Of a DNA stretch of 64,000 nt, positions 52,478 through 62,466 are shown one piece after another. The stretch's first letter is position 1; every line of letters begins with the position of its first letter. This DNA is from JAUHWL01 sp964416385 (GTDB lineage: Bacteria > Bacteroidota > Bacteroidia > Flavobacteriales > Schleiferiaceae): the NCBI GenBank assembly GCA_964416385.1, contig CAYQDW010000001.1, positions 29,214 to 93,213 of the forward strand. Direction: 5' to 3'. A program made the translations under genes and the position numbers. The notes below the pieces were generated by a model. It had not been told where the DNA came from and did not search any database. It was given only the letters and a program-made list of their open reading frames with translations.

Positions 52478-53375
52478 CCAAGTTCTTAAAGCTTGGGTGT
52501 CTGCCGCAAGATTACGCACCCTACCATTAGCACTTGCCTCAATTTTGTTGGGTTCTTTATTGGCTGCCTCCGCAGACGATTTTAATGTGCTAGTATTTCT
52601 ATTTAGCATACTCACAGCCACAATTTATCAAGTGCTTAGCAATTACGCCAATGATTTAGGGGATGGATTAAAAGGCACAGACGCAAATCGCGTGGGCGAA
52701 AAACGTGCAGTTGCCAGTGGTACCATAACCATTGAGGCCATGAAAAAGGCGGTATTTATATTTACCGTGTTAGCCCTTTTGAGTGGTACAGGGTTAAGTT
52801 GGTTGGCAATGTCTAATCTTTCGGTTCAACACTTTTTATTTTTTACAGCATTGGGCATTTTTGCCACTTGGGCAGCACGCTCTTATACAATGGGTAAGCA
52901 CGCCTATGGTTATGCGGGGCTGGGAGATGTTTTTGTATTCCTGTTTTTTGGATGCGTTGGGGTATTAGGCGCTTTTTATCTACACACAAACACCTTTGAT
53001 TGGGTTTACTTGTTGCCAGCAAGTGCCGTTGGATTTTTAGCTACAGGTGTTTTAAACCTAAACAACCTGCGCGATTTGGAAACCGATAAAGAAGCTGGAA
53101 AAATAACACTCGTGGTACGCATGGGCAGGCAAGGCGCTAAGGTTTATCAGGCGATACTGCTACTTGGTGCCCTATTTATGCAGGTATTATTTGTTTACAC
53201 AATGCATCTGTCTACTTGGGGCTATTTGTTTCTGATTGTGGCACCGCTAATCCTTCATAATTTGATTAATACGTTTAAGGCCAAAAGCGCCAAAGATTAT
53301 GATCCGCTGCTAAAACCCCTAGCCATTAGCACACTATTATTTTGTTTAATATCAGGTGTTGGGGCGAATTTGTGA
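52467..53375 (+). CDS. menA: 1,4-dihydroxy-2-naphthoate polyprenyltransferase
   Basis: 302 residues with about 8 membrane helices. UbiA-type aspartate-rich motifs NYANDLGDGLKGTD (about 63-76) and NLRDLETDKEAGKITLVVRMG (about 196-216). Attaches the isoprenoid chain in menaquinone synthesis, in the inner membrane. Its first 11 bases lie inside the H-NOX gene. Confidence 0.94.
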   Translation: MANNQVLKAWVSAARLRTLPLALASILLGSLLAASADDFNVLVFLFSILTATIYQVLSNYANDLGDGLKGTDANRVGEKRAVASGTITIEAMKKAVFIFTVLALLSGTGLSWLAMSNLSVQHFLFFTALGIFATWAARSYTMGKHAYGYAGLGDVFVFLFFGCVGVLGAFYLHTNTFDWVYLLPASAVGFLATGVLNLNNLRDLETDKEAGKITLVVRMGRQGAKVYQAILLLGALFMQVLFVYTMHLSTWGYLFLIVAPLILHNLINTFKAKSAKDYDPLLKPLAISTLLFCLISGVGANL

Positions 53376-53464
53376 ATATTCACCTCTATATAATCCTGGC
53401 AATTCATTATCCTTCGCCAAAATTTTTATTTCTTACACGCACAAGGCAACATTAAATCTACACA

Positions 53465-54505
53465 ATGAAAGCATTTTGGAAGAAAAACGTTTTGAAATTC
53501 AAAACGCCAGGTGGTACCTCAAGAGGTATCCTACATGAAAAAGAAACGTATTATATCATCATAGAAGCGGCAGGGGTTAAAGGCATTGGCGAGTGTGGCC
53601 TACTGCGCGGTTTAAGTGCAGATGATCATCCAGACTATGAAAAAAAATTAGACTGGGTATGTGCCCATATAGATCAAGGTTTAGATGCGCTATATCCTGC
53701 ATTAAAAGAATGGCCAAGCATTCAATTTGGCATAGAACAAGCTTTTAAAATGCTTGAAGTGCAAGGTAGTTTTACGCTATTTGATTCTCCTTTTGCACGT
53801 GGTGAGAGGCCTATACCCATCAATGGACTCATCTGGATGGGCGACATACCAAGCATGCAACAACAAATTGAGCAGAAGTTAGATGAAGGCTTTACCTGCT
53901 TGAAATTAAAAATTGGTGCCTTAAATTGGAATGATGAGTTTGCCCTCCTCAAGCACTTGCGCGGGCGTTTTGATGCCTTAGATTTAGAAATTCGTGTAGA
54001 TGCCAATGGCGCATTTGACTTTTACACCGCAGAAAAGGTTTTAGATCAGTTAGCAGAACTTGAAATTCATTCTATTGAGCAGCCTATAAAAGCAGGGCAA
54101 TGGGATGAAATGGCAGCCTTGGTAGAAGACTCTATTGTGCCCATAGCGCTAGATGAAGAACTTATTGGCATACATGATGCGGCTACCCGTAAAAAAATGA
54201 TTTCTACCATTGCACCAGACTATATCATCTTAAAACCGAGTTTTATTGGAGGCTGGCGTGGCGCTGATGAGTGGATTAATCTGGCCGTTGATTTTGGCAT
54301 TGATTGGTGGGCTACTTCTGCATTAGAAAGTACCATTGGCCTTAACGCCATTGCCCAATGGGTGGCCAGTAAACGCTTTAGGCTGCCACAAGGATTGGGC
54401 ACGGGTAATTTGTATACCAACAACATTACATCGCCCTTAAGTATCAAAGATGCCGCTTTGTGGGTAGACCCAAAGGCAAAATGGCAATTGCCTGATTTTA
54501 GTTAA
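53465..54505 (+). CDS. menC: o-Succinylbenzoate synthase
   Basis: 346 residues, enolase superfamily. Catalytic Lys pair in CLKLKIG (about 140-146), metal ligands in RVDANGAF (D about 179), SIEQPIK (E about 204) and ALDEEL (D about 229), second catalytic Lys in IILKPSFIGG (about 257). It forms OSB in the menaquinone pathway, so with menA it marks respiratory quinone synthesis. 89 bases after menA; could be the same unit. Confidence 0.92.
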   Translation: MKAFWKKNVLKFKTPGGTSRGILHEKETYYIIIEAAGVKGIGECGLLRGLSADDHPDYEKKLDWVCAHIDQGLDALYPALKEWPSIQFGIEQAFKMLEVQGSFTLFDSPFARGERPIPINGLIWMGDIPSMQQQIEQKLDEGFTCLKLKIGALNWNDEFALLKHLRGRFDALDLEIRVDANGAFDFYTAEKVLDQLAELEIHSIEQPIKAGQWDEMAALVEDSIVPIALDEELIGIHDAATRKKMISTIAPDYIILKPSFIGGWRGADEWINLAVDFGIDWWATSALESTIGLNAIAQWVASKRFRLPQGLGTGNLYTNNITSPLSIKDAALWVDPKAKWQLPDFS

Positions 54506-54634
54506 AACACCGCATTGATATCGGCAAAATCAACTTATTAATGGGTTTTAGCTAAATGAATTGTGAAGTTTAAATTACATGGCGATTTAAGCGTGCTAGC
54601 ACATGAAAAAACTTCATCAAAGCTTGTGCAGTTA

Positions 54635-54667
54635 TTTGGCCAAAGCAACGGCAAAAAGTTATCTTGG
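54635..54667 (+). promoter_or_regulatory. Promoter of the SGNH-SGNH-MBOAT unit
   Basis: TTTG at 54635-54638, 21-base spacer, TATCTTGG at 54660-54667 (one mismatch). A perfect 10-base palindrome GTGCTAGCAC at 54593-54602 lies 32 bases upstream of the -33 box. The 186-base gap 54506-54691 shows nothing else. Confidence 0.5.
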
Positions 54668-54691
54668 CCAACTTAAGCAGGTGACACGCTT

Positions 54692-56203
54692 ATGATTAAA
54701 CCCATCCAGGTATTGCTAACCTTGCTGGCCATTGGTTTGCTGTGCATCCTTACCATGCTCGTTTTTCCGGAACGTGGTATAGCACTATCTAATGACCTTG
54801 TTTTACATTTTCCAAAAGTTGAAAGCTTATTTGAGGAGGACTCTGCGGGTACCGTTTTTAATGTAGACTCGCTCTTAAATAGTTATGCCCAACAGGCAGA
54901 TTCGGCCGCTATTAATGATAGCATTGTAGCCTATAAAACCAAAGAGCGACAGAAAGTATTGCGTTTGCAATACGCAAAACCTAAGGCCTACTTACCGCAT
55001 TTTTTTCAAAGTTTAGCAGATCTTAAGTCTGGCAAAAGACGTAAAGTGCGCATTTTACATTACGGTGATAGTCAAATAGAAGGCGACCGTATTACGAGTT
55101 TTATTCGCGAAAAGCTACAGGCAGAATTTGGTGGTTCTGGGCCCGGCATGTTGCCAGCCAAAGAGTTTATCCCCAATATGAGTATTACACAAACGCAGAG
55201 CGACAACTGGATTAGGTACACTGTGTTTGGCAAACGTGATACCACAGTACGGCACAATCGCTTTGGCTTGCGGGGCATTTATTCGCGGTTTACACCCAAT
55301 CGCACAGATACAAATCTTGCCAATTACCCGGTTACAACGGCCTGGGTAGAGTTAAAGCCCTCGCGTGTTGGTTATAGCCATGTAAAGCAGTTTCGCGTTT
55401 TACGCATGCATTACGGGCACAATAAAACACCTGTTTTTCTTAAGGTCATAGTAGATGGTATTGCTGTGGCAACCGATACGCTCGCTGCAAACAATCGCTC
55501 CGCAATTTTAGAATGGGTGGTTAATGCAACCCCAAAATCAATACGCTTAGAGTTTATAGGGCGCGATAGCCCAGATATTTATGCGTTGAGCCTAGAAGAT
55601 ACCAGGGGAATTGTGATGGATAACATCGCCATGCGCGGTAGTTCAGGCACTATTTTTTCAAAAATTGACAGGCAGCAATTGGCCTTTCAGTATGATTCAG
55701 AACCGATTACCCTAGTGCTTTTACAGTTTGGCGGCAACACAGTACCATATATCAAAGATGAAAATGCCGCTGAGAAATACGGCAAGTGGTTTGCCGGACA
55801 TATTGCATATTTAAAGCGCTTACTGCCCAATGCAGATTTTGTTCTATTGGGGCCAAGCGATATGAGCATAAAAGAACAAACAGATTTTGTTACCTATCCT
55901 TTTTTACCCGAAGTGCGCGATGCGTTAAAAAAGGCAGCTTTTGATGAAGGTGTGGCATTTTGGGATATTTATGAAGTTATGGGTGGACGCAATAGCATGC
56001 CGAGTTGGGTAGCAGCAGATCCGCCTTTGGCTGGCCCTGATTATATACATTTTACACCGCGTGGTGCACGCAAGGTTGCCGAGCTTTTCTACAAAAGCTT
56101 GAGCGAAGATTATAAAGCCTATATAACAAAGGTGAAGAGCCAAAAGCAGACCGAAGACGCTGTACAAACATCAAACACAAATCTGCCTAATGATACGATT
56201 TAG
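54692..56203 (+). CDS. Membrane-anchored SGNH/GDSL-hydrolase-like protein (acyl-transfer partner)
   Basis: 503 residues. N-terminal membrane helix (about 7-27) suggests a periplasmic, anchored enzyme. Block I LHYGDSQIEGDR (about 126-137; S about 130), block III FGGNTVPY (about 347-354) and a C-terminal DYIHFTPRGA block with the D-x-x-H pair (about 449-458). SGNH proteins next to MBOAT genes transfer acetyl groups to polysaccharide or peptidoglycan. Overlaps the following SGNH gene by 14 bases. Confidence 0.87.
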   Translation: MIKPIQVLLTLLAIGLLCILTMLVFPERGIALSNDLVLHFPKVESLFEEDSAGTVFNVDSLLNSYAQQADSAAINDSIVAYKTKERQKVLRLQYAKPKAYLPHFFQSLADLKSGKRRKVRILHYGDSQIEGDRITSFIREKLQAEFGGSGPGMLPAKEFIPNMSITQTQSDNWIRYTVFGKRDTTVRHNRFGLRGIYSRFTPNRTDTNLANYPVTTAWVELKPSRVGYSHVKQFRVLRMHYGHNKTPVFLKVIVDGIAVATDTLAANNRSAILEWVVNATPKSIRLEFIGRDSPDIYALSLEDTRGIVMDNIAMRGSSGTIFSKIDRQQLAFQYDSEPITLVLLQFGGNTVPYIKDENAAEKYGKWFAGHIAYLKRLLPNADFVLLGPSDMSIKEQTDFVTYPFLPEVRDALKKAAFDEGVAFWDIYEVMGGRNSMPSWVAADPPLAGPDYIHFTPRGARKVAELFYKSLSEDYKAYITKVKSQKQTEDAVQTSNTNLPNDTI

Positions 56204-57440
56204 TGTTTTAATATGTTGGTTTTGCTTGAGTGTACCTGCGGCCGGGCAATGGATAGATTTAGCATTACAGCGTGAATATCCATTTCTAAATCAAGAGGTT
56301 AATAAGCTTCAATTTAAAGGTGATAGCGATGCTTTTATGGCATTCTATCAAAAATTAGATACCCTTATTTTTAAAGGAAAAGGTCAAATTAATATCGTTC
56401 ATTTTGGTGGCAGCCATGTACAAGCTGGTACACTAAGTGAACGTATGCGGCAAAATTGGCTGCACCTATCACCAGATTTAAAACATAGTCGAGGCTTTTT
56501 CTTTCCATATAAATTAGCGCAAACCAACAACCCGGTAGATTATCTCGTGCAATATGATGGGTACTGGGAAGGTTGCAGATGTGCCCTGCCAGCGGCCAAT
56601 TGCTCTTGGGGCGTTTCTGGTATTAACGCCTCTACAGTAGATACCAATGCCGCCTTTACAATAACCGCATTAGACAATGATACGGGCGTTTATCCCTTTA
56701 GTGCTGTGCGTATATTTTATCTTTTAGATGATACAAGCTTTACTTTAAAACCTGTTTGTGATGTACCCATAAAGCACACGCGCTACGACAGTGTTGCCAA
56801 TTTTGTAGAATTTCAATTTGCAGCGCCATGCACCACCTTAACGTGTACCTTGGTGGCAGATAGCACCAAAACAGGCTTTACGTTACAGGGTATACAATAC
56901 ATTAGTGACAAACCCGGCTTAACCTACCATGCCATAGGTGTAAATGGTGCAGCTACATATTCTTTTTTAAGGTGCTCACATTTTGCGCAACAGTTACAAT
57001 CCTTAAAACCAGATTTGGTCATTTTTGGGTTGGGGATTAATGATGCACATCGGCCCGAAAATGAGTTTAAAAAGGAAACTTATGAAGCCAATTATGACAG
57101 CCTTGTTCAGCTGATTCAAGGTGTAAATCCGAATGCCGTTTTCATCTTCATGACCAATAATGATAGCTATTACAAGCGCAGGTATAGCAATCCGAATATT
57201 GTGAAAGTACAGGCTGCAATGGCTAGTCTTAGCGCCAAGTATGAAAGTGCCTATTGGGATCTTTTTGACGTTATGGGTGGTTTTAATAGCATACGTATTT
57301 GGGAGGAATACGGCTTGGCCAAAAAAGATAAAATCCATTTTACCCCTGAGGGTTATCGCCTGCAGGCCGATTTACTTTTTGATGCTATCAAACGAAGCTA
57401 TGGGGCGTATTTACAACATCAAAATAAAAAACAGCATTGA
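56190..57440 (+). CDS. Second SGNH-hydrolase-like protein
   Basis: 416 residues with a signal peptide (about 1-20). Block I reads HFGGSHVQAG (about 71-80): the usual GDS is GGS, with the serine kept. Block III GLGINDAHRP (about 281-290) has the classical N-D, and DKIHFTPEGYRLQ (about 381-393) has the D-x-x-H pair. It has several cysteines (about 131-150) that may form disulfides. Paired with the preceding SGNH gene, it may divide labour as alginate AlgJ/AlgX do; substrate unknown. Confidence 0.85.
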   Translation: MIRFSVLICWFCLSVPAAGQWIDLALQREYPFLNQEVNKLQFKGDSDAFMAFYQKLDTLIFKGKGQINIVHFGGSHVQAGTLSERMRQNWLHLSPDLKHSRGFFFPYKLAQTNNPVDYLVQYDGYWEGCRCALPAANCSWGVSGINASTVDTNAAFTITALDNDTGVYPFSAVRIFYLLDDTSFTLKPVCDVPIKHTRYDSVANFVEFQFAAPCTTLTCTLVADSTKTGFTLQGIQYISDKPGLTYHAIGVNGAATYSFLRCSHFAQQLQSLKPDLVIFGLGINDAHRPENEFKKETYEANYDSLVQLIQGVNPNAVFIFMTNNDSYYKRRYSNPNIVKVQAAMASLSAKYESAYWDLFDVMGGFNSIRIWEEYGLAKKDKIHFTPEGYRLQADLLFDAIKRSYGAYLQHQNKKQH

Positions 57441-59098
57441 TGGAGCAGTGGCTTCAAGATATCATTAACTATCACGAAGACAAGCCTTTGCTCTTTACGC
57501 AGCTCTATTTTTGGGGCTTTTTTGCGCTTGTTTTAAGCGTTTACTCTTTCATCTACAAGCACAAAGCTTGGCGCAATGCTTTTCTGTTTTTCGCCAGCTT
57601 GTTCTTTTATTACAAAACAAGTGGGTTCTTCTTTTTCATCTTGTTGCTATCAACCCTCATAGACTTTGGTATCGGTCATGCCATTTATGCCAGCAAGGTA
57701 AAACTCCACAAAAAGTTATGGGTTGGCGCCAGTGTTATTGTAAATCTCTTTCTGTTAGGCTATTTTAAGTACGCCTACTTTTTTGCAGATTTCATGAACG
57801 ATGTTTTTGGGGTAGAAGTCGCGGTAGTAAACCAATTTGCATACGTTACAAACCAGGTTTTGGGCACTGATTTTGTCTGGAACAGAATTCTATTACCAGT
57901 TGGTATTTCGTTCTTCACTTTTCAAACCATTAGTTATTCTGTAGATATCTATCGCGGGTTGATTAAGCCCGTTCGCAGCATCCTTGATTTTGGTTTCTAC
58001 GTGAGTTTCTTCCCCCAGTTGGTAGCCGGCCCAATTGTTCGTGCTGCAGATTTCATCCCGCAGCTCTATCAAAAATACGCGCTTACAAAACAGCAATTTG
58101 GCCTTGCCATGTTTTGGATTTTGAATGGCCTGCTAAAAAAGATGTTTTTGGCAGATTATATCGCCATCAACTTTATTGACCGCGTTTTTGAAAACCCCAC
58201 CATGTATTCTGGATTTGAAAACATGATGGCACTATTTGGTTACAGTTTACAGGTTTATGCAGACTTTAGCGGTTACACGGATATTGCCATTGGCGTGGCA
58301 CTTTTGCTCGGCTTTACCTTACCAACAAACTTTAACTCGCCATACAAGGCCACTAGCGTGAGTGATTTTTGGCGTAGATGGCATATCTCGCTATCTACAT
58401 GGCTACGCGATTATCTGTACATCCCAATGGGTGGAAATCGTAGCGGTAGCTTTTTTAGCTATTTCATGATGTTCGTGGTGATTTTCTTTGTCAGTTTACT
58501 GGCGCAGAGTTGGTATGTGCCTGTAGCTTTTGCTGCACTTGTTTTGGTTGTGTTTTTAACAGCACGAATTTCACAAGCCTTTAAGCGTTGGGTTGATACC
58601 AACATTAACTTAATGCTTACCATGCTGTTGGGTGGTTTATGGCACGGCAGTAGTTGGAACTTTGTGGTTTGGGGCGGCTTAAATGGCTTGGGATTGATGG
58701 TGTACAAGGGCTGGAAGAAAATCAGTCCGTGGGCAGACCGCAGCAAGTGGTACAACCGCACCATAGGCATAGCCATTACACTCATATTTATCACGTTTAC
58801 GAGAACATGGTTTAGAAGCCCAACTTGGGAAAGTGCCAACCAGATGCTCACACAAATAGGCGCTCACTTTCAGCCAGAGCTCATTCCTGAAGTTATTTGG
58901 GGATTTAGATATCCTTTTTTGGTAATGCTTATCGGCTACATCATTCACTGGATTCCTGAAACGGGAAAGTCTTGGTATCGCAATACATTTATTGAGTCAC
59001 CATTAGCCCTTAAAATTATTGCAGGCTTTTTAACGGTGTTCATCATCTATCAAATATTGAGTGCAGATTTGCAGCCTTTCATCTACTTTGCTTTTTAA
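57440..59098 (+). CDS. MBOAT-family O-acyltransferase (AlgI/PatA-like)
   Basis: 552 residues with about 11-12 membrane helices. The AlgI-type signature WRRWHISLSTWLRDYLYIPMGG (about 312-333) and the catalytic histidine in LGGLWHGSSWNF (H about 399) are present. It moves acyl groups across the inner membrane to the SGNH partners. Start taken at ATG 57440, overlapping the SGNH stop (TGATG); the TTG three bases upstream is less likely. The three genes form a surface-polysaccharide acetylation cassette; no glycosyltransferases are adjacent. Confidence 0.93.
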   Translation: MEQWLQDIINYHEDKPLLFTQLYFWGFFALVLSVYSFIYKHKAWRNAFLFFASLFFYYKTSGFFFFILLLSTLIDFGIGHAIYASKVKLHKKLWVGASVIVNLFLLGYFKYAYFFADFMNDVFGVEVAVVNQFAYVTNQVLGTDFVWNRILLPVGISFFTFQTISYSVDIYRGLIKPVRSILDFGFYVSFFPQLVAGPIVRAADFIPQLYQKYALTKQQFGLAMFWILNGLLKKMFLADYIAINFIDRVFENPTMYSGFENMMALFGYSLQVYADFSGYTDIAIGVALLLGFTLPTNFNSPYKATSVSDFWRRWHISLSTWLRDYLYIPMGGNRSGSFFSYFMMFVVIFFVSLLAQSWYVPVAFAALVLVVFLTARISQAFKRWVDTNINLMLTMLLGGLWHGSSWNFVVWGGLNGLGLMVYKGWKKISPWADRSKWYNRTIGIAITLIFITFTRTWFRSPTWESANQMLTQIGAHFQPELIPEVIWGFRYPFLVMLIGYIIHWIPETGKSWYRNTFIESPLALKIIAGFLTVFIIYQILSADLQPFIYFAF

Positions 59099-59176
59099 AA
59101 GATTGCCCCTTAATTAATTTTATCTAGGCAAGCTTCGCGTTCATATAAAGTAAACGAGTGGTAACGTTTGGTTGAT

Positions 59177-59184
59177 TATGTTTG
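59177..59184 (+). promoter_or_regulatory. Candidate -7 box upstream of the 59257 membrane protein gene
   Basis: TATGTTTG, perfect box, 72 bases before the ATG. No TTTG at a suitable distance upstream, so support is modest. Confidence 0.35.
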
Positions 59185-59256
59185 AGCCGTTTTTTGTAAC
59201 AATGAGCAAAAACAATGGGCCGAGGTGCATTTTGAATCGTCTTATCCAAATAATAA

Positions 59257-59817
59257 ATGTTGAAACCAATTTATATTTTATTACTGCTTTTGGGTTTGAG
59301 CTTTATTTATATGGCATTTTTTGAAATGCCCAATGCAAGTTTCGCACTAGCCAACGCAAGTACACAGCCAAGCTGTGCCCAGCCTTTTGATTTGTTTTTT
59401 GGTGGAATTACCAAACCAATTATTGAAGCAAGTTTTTCCTGTATGGGCAATCCGGGGATGAAGATTTATCGCGGTATAGAGAGTACCCAAGATGTTATTT
59501 ATCCAATTGTTTATGCCAGTTTTTTATGTCTTGCCCTTTATGTCTTGGCAGGGCAGGTTTTTAGTAATGCAACCAAACTTAATAAGTCAAGAGCCGTTTT
59601 CCTCGCCATCGTCCCCATGATAGCCATGTTGGTAGATTTTGGGGAGAATTATATGATTGTTTATTTGATTGATCATTATCAGCACATCAGCCCTCAAGCC
59701 GTACTCCTACTAAATGTGTTTAATATAACCAAGTGGCTACTCGTAGTGGCATCTGTTGGGCTCTGCATTGTATTTGCGGGTATTGCAGGGTATAAAAACT
59801 TTCGCGTTAGTGCATGA
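59257..59817 (+). CDS. Membrane protein of unknown function (four helices)
   Basis: 186 residues with four predicted membrane helices (about 5-22, 85-105, 113-135, 150-175) and a Cys-containing loop (C39, C62) between helices 1 and 2. I do not recognise a family. The end overlaps the following J-domain gene by 8 bases, so the two are probably made together. Confidence 0.8.
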   Translation: MLKPIYILLLLLGLSFIYMAFFEMPNASFALANASTQPSCAQPFDLFFGGITKPIIEASFSCMGNPGMKIYRGIESTQDVIYPIVYASFLCLALYVLAGQVFSNATKLNKSRAVFLAIVPMIAMLVDFGENYMIVYLIDHYQHISPQAVLLLNVFNITKWLLVVASVGLCIVFAGIAGYKNFRVSA

Positions 59818-60703
59818 GTATTATGCCATATTGGGTTTGGTTCCTGGGGCAACGCCCGATGAAATTAAGCGCGCTTATCGCAAGTTAGCATTAACCTATC
59901 ACCCTGATGTAAACAAAGAGCCTGGCGCCAAAGAGCGCTTTTTACGAATTACAGAAGCCTATAATTACCTCAGTAATCCTCCCAAACGAAGTGCGCCTAA
60001 CATTGCCTCGCAACGCAAGGCAGAAGAAGAACGCATAAAACGGGCAAAAGCTGCAGCCACCCAAGCCGCGAGGTTGCGTTATGAAGCCTTTAAGCGCCGG
60101 CAAGAACGGGCACAGGGTAGGGCATACAGCAATGCGATACGCGTGCTTTTGGGCATTGTTTTTCTATCTGGCGGCATCTACTTTGCCAACAAGTATTTTA
60201 ATACCTGGTATGTTAATCAAGATTATATAGAGGTAGAAGCCTTTGTGATGAAGGTTGGCGTACGTCACTTTTGGTTGCAGTACGAGGTAGATGGTGTCGC
60301 TTACGTAAAAAAGTTCTCAGGCTTGCGCAGCAAGCGTTTTCTGGTTGCCGATAATGGCATGCCCGTGATGAAATATGAAATGTTTATGCTGCGGTACAGA
60401 AGGGGAAATCCGCTGCGAGCGTACATAGATTTTAGCCGTGTACTACCGCGTACTTTTACCATTTATCAGCAGATATTAAGTACCGAAATGGCCCGCAAGT
60501 ATGAAATTAGTAGTGGCGACCCTCGTTTGGAGTGTTTGATGTTATTGGTTTATGAGCAATATGGCTTACCTGGTTTAGCTGATTTGTTTTTTTGGCAAGA
60601 ATCACCCCTTGAAAATTTTAATCATAACAGCTGGAGCTACGCCCGTATGGCCAAAGAACCTGCTTTTCAGAAGATTGAATCAAATTGCTTGTTGATGGAT
60701 TAG
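59810..60703 (+). CDS. Membrane-anchored J-domain (DnaJ-like) protein
   Basis: 297 residues. N-terminal J domain (about 2-60) with the HPD motif in TYHPDVNK (about 29-36), a basic Arg/Ala-rich helix (about 65-110), one membrane helix (about 113-132), and a C-terminal domain without the DnaJ zinc fingers. It would recruit Hsp70 to the membrane. The start is GTG at 59810, immediately before the conserved HEYYAILG; the longer frame reads through the previous gene. The client is unknown. Confidence 0.87.
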   Translation: MHEYYAILGLVPGATPDEIKRAYRKLALTYHPDVNKEPGAKERFLRITEAYNYLSNPPKRSAPNIASQRKAEEERIKRAKAAATQAARLRYEAFKRRQERAQGRAYSNAIRVLLGIVFLSGGIYFANKYFNTWYVNQDYIEVEAFVMKVGVRHFWLQYEVDGVAYVKKFSGLRSKRFLVADNGMPVMKYEMFMLRYRRGNPLRAYIDFSRVLPRTFTIYQQILSTEMARKYEISSGDPRLECLMLLVYEQYGLPGLADLFFWQESPLENFNHNSWSYARMAKEPAFQKIESNCLLMD

Positions 60704-60861
60704 CGCCGGTTGCAAAGGCCTGTATTCAATTTGGGGTTGGCGTGCGCTATTGGTGCGTTGTATGGTAAACTACCGCAAATAGTATCTACACCACAAAACT
60801 TAGAAAGGTTCACGCTGTTAGTCCACCAGAACCCACGCACACTTCCGTATTTTTACGGCCT

Positions 60862-62466
60862 ATGCAGGCAACACGAATTCCATACGCGCAAACAAAGCGC
60901 TTTACCAATTTGGTAACCGATTATATCGCAGGTGATGCAGAGCTTTTGCCTTTTTTTGGTGAACGGCCAACATTAGATGGTTTTCGCAAACAAATTGCGA
61001 AACGACATGCTTTTTCCCCGGCCATGCGTCAAATATTGGTATCGCGTATAAGCGCACAATATCAATCTATAAAGTGCGATGCAGAAGCTGCTGCTGCCTT
61101 ACAAAAGCGTATTCAACAACTCAATAATCCTAAAACATTTACGGTAACTACGGGGCATCAACTCTGTTTATTTACTGGGCCGCTCTATACGGTTTATAAG
61201 ATTCTACATGTCATCCGCTTGGCAGAAGAGCTCTCTAAAGGTATTGATGGCATAACGGTACTGCCCATCTTTTGGATGGCAACAGAAGATCACGACTTTG
61301 AAGAGGTTAATCATGTGCGGTATCATGGGCATAAGTTGGTGTGGCATGAAAGTATTGGTAATGCCGTTGGCCGGATGCCAACGCATGCAATTAAACCTGT
61401 TCTTGACGATTTGCAAAATCGCTTGCCGCAGGGGATGCATGCAGATGCTTTGCTAGCCGATTTACAAGAGGCCTACCTCAATCAAGATAATTTGGCCAAT
61501 GCAACGCGGGCTTTGGTACATAAGTGGTTTGGTGCCTATGGTATCATTTGCATTGATGGCGATGATCCAGCGCTTAAGCGGTGTATGATTCCCGCATTTT
61601 CAAAAGAGCTACATGAGCAATGCTCGTTTTCTGCCGTTAGCGCAACCAATAAAGCGTTGGCCCAGCGATACCCAGTGCAGGTATCGCCGCGCGAAATCAA
61701 TTTGTTTTATCTGCATGAAGGCATGCGTAGCAGAATTGTACAAACGGGAGAGCGTTATGAAGCCTTGAACGGACAAGCATCTTGGGTGGCAGATGAGCTT
61801 ATGACCGAATTAAACAATCATCCGGAGCGTTTTAGCCCAAATGTTTTACTGCGCCCATTGTATCAAGAAACCATCTTGCCCAATCTTGGGTATATTGGTG
61901 GTGGGGGGGAGGTAGCCTATTGGGCACAACTCAAAAAAATGTTTGAAACCTTTGAAGTGCCATTTCCCATTGTGATGTTGCGCCAAAGTGTGCAATTAAT
62001 TCCCAATCGTATTACGCGCAAACTTCAAAAACTAGCCTTAGAGCCAGAAGCTTTATTTGAGAACTATCACACCTTAGCAAAGCAACTGGTACAAACCAAA
62101 ACAGGGTTACACCTTAATTTAGACGCCACGCGTACAGGTATTGAAGACCTTTACGCTGCCTTACAAGAATTGGCCAAGCAAGTAGACCCAACGTTGCAAC
62201 GTCATGTAGACGCGCAAAAAACCCGTACCCTGAACGGTATTGACATTACAGAGAAAAAACTATTTCGCGCAGCTAAAAAAAGCGAAGCCGATATTTTGCG
62301 GATGCTACAAGAATGTATGGATGTGGTGTTGCCCGGAGGCGCATTGCAAGAGCGCCATGACAATATCATTCCCCATTTATTGGACTTTGGCCCCAATTTG
62401 TTTGATGAAATTTTAAAAGCCATAGACCCGCTTCACGAAGCGTTTATTTCTTTATCTGAGGCATGA
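60862..62466 (+). CDS. bshC: Bacillithiol biosynthesis cysteine-adding enzyme BshC
   Basis: 534 residues, family length. It ligates cysteine to glucosaminyl-malate, the last step of bacillithiol synthesis. Signatures TTGHQLCLFTGPLYTVYKI (about 96-114), FWMATEDHDFEEVNH (about 136-150) and the VLRPLYQETILPNLGYIGGGGE region (about 330-351). bshA and bshB are not in the window. A weak TATTTTTA box lies 6 bases before the ATG. Stop overlaps the TauE/SafE gene by 4 bases. Confidence 0.95.
   Translation: MQATRIPYAQTKRFTNLVTDYIAGDAELLPFFGERPTLDGFRKQIAKRHAFSPAMRQILVSRISAQYQSIKCDAEAAAALQKRIQQLNNPKTFTVTTGHQLCLFTGPLYTVYKILHVIRLAEELSKGIDGITVLPIFWMATEDHDFEEVNHVRYHGHKLVWHESIGNAVGRMPTHAIKPVLDDLQNRLPQGMHADALLADLQEAYLNQDNLANATRALVHKWFGAYGIICIDGDDPALKRCMIPAFSKELHEQCSFSAVSATNKALAQRYPVQVSPREINLFYLHEGMRSRIVQTGERYEALNGQASWVADELMTELNNHPERFSPNVLLRPLYQETILPNLGYIGGGGEVAYWAQLKKMFETFEVPFPIVMLRQSVQLIPNRITRKLQKLALEPEALFENYHTLAKQLVQTKTGLHLNLDATRTGIEDLYAALQELAKQVDPTLQRHVDAQKTRTLNGIDITEKKLFRAAKKSEADILRMLQECMDVVLPGGALQERHDNIIPHLLDFGPNLFDEILKAIDPLHEAFISLSEA

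Noticed and set aside
60710..60916. 68-codon frame between the J-domain gene and bshC
   Set aside because: No ATG start, overlaps bshC in another frame and has no recognisable features; probably spacer.
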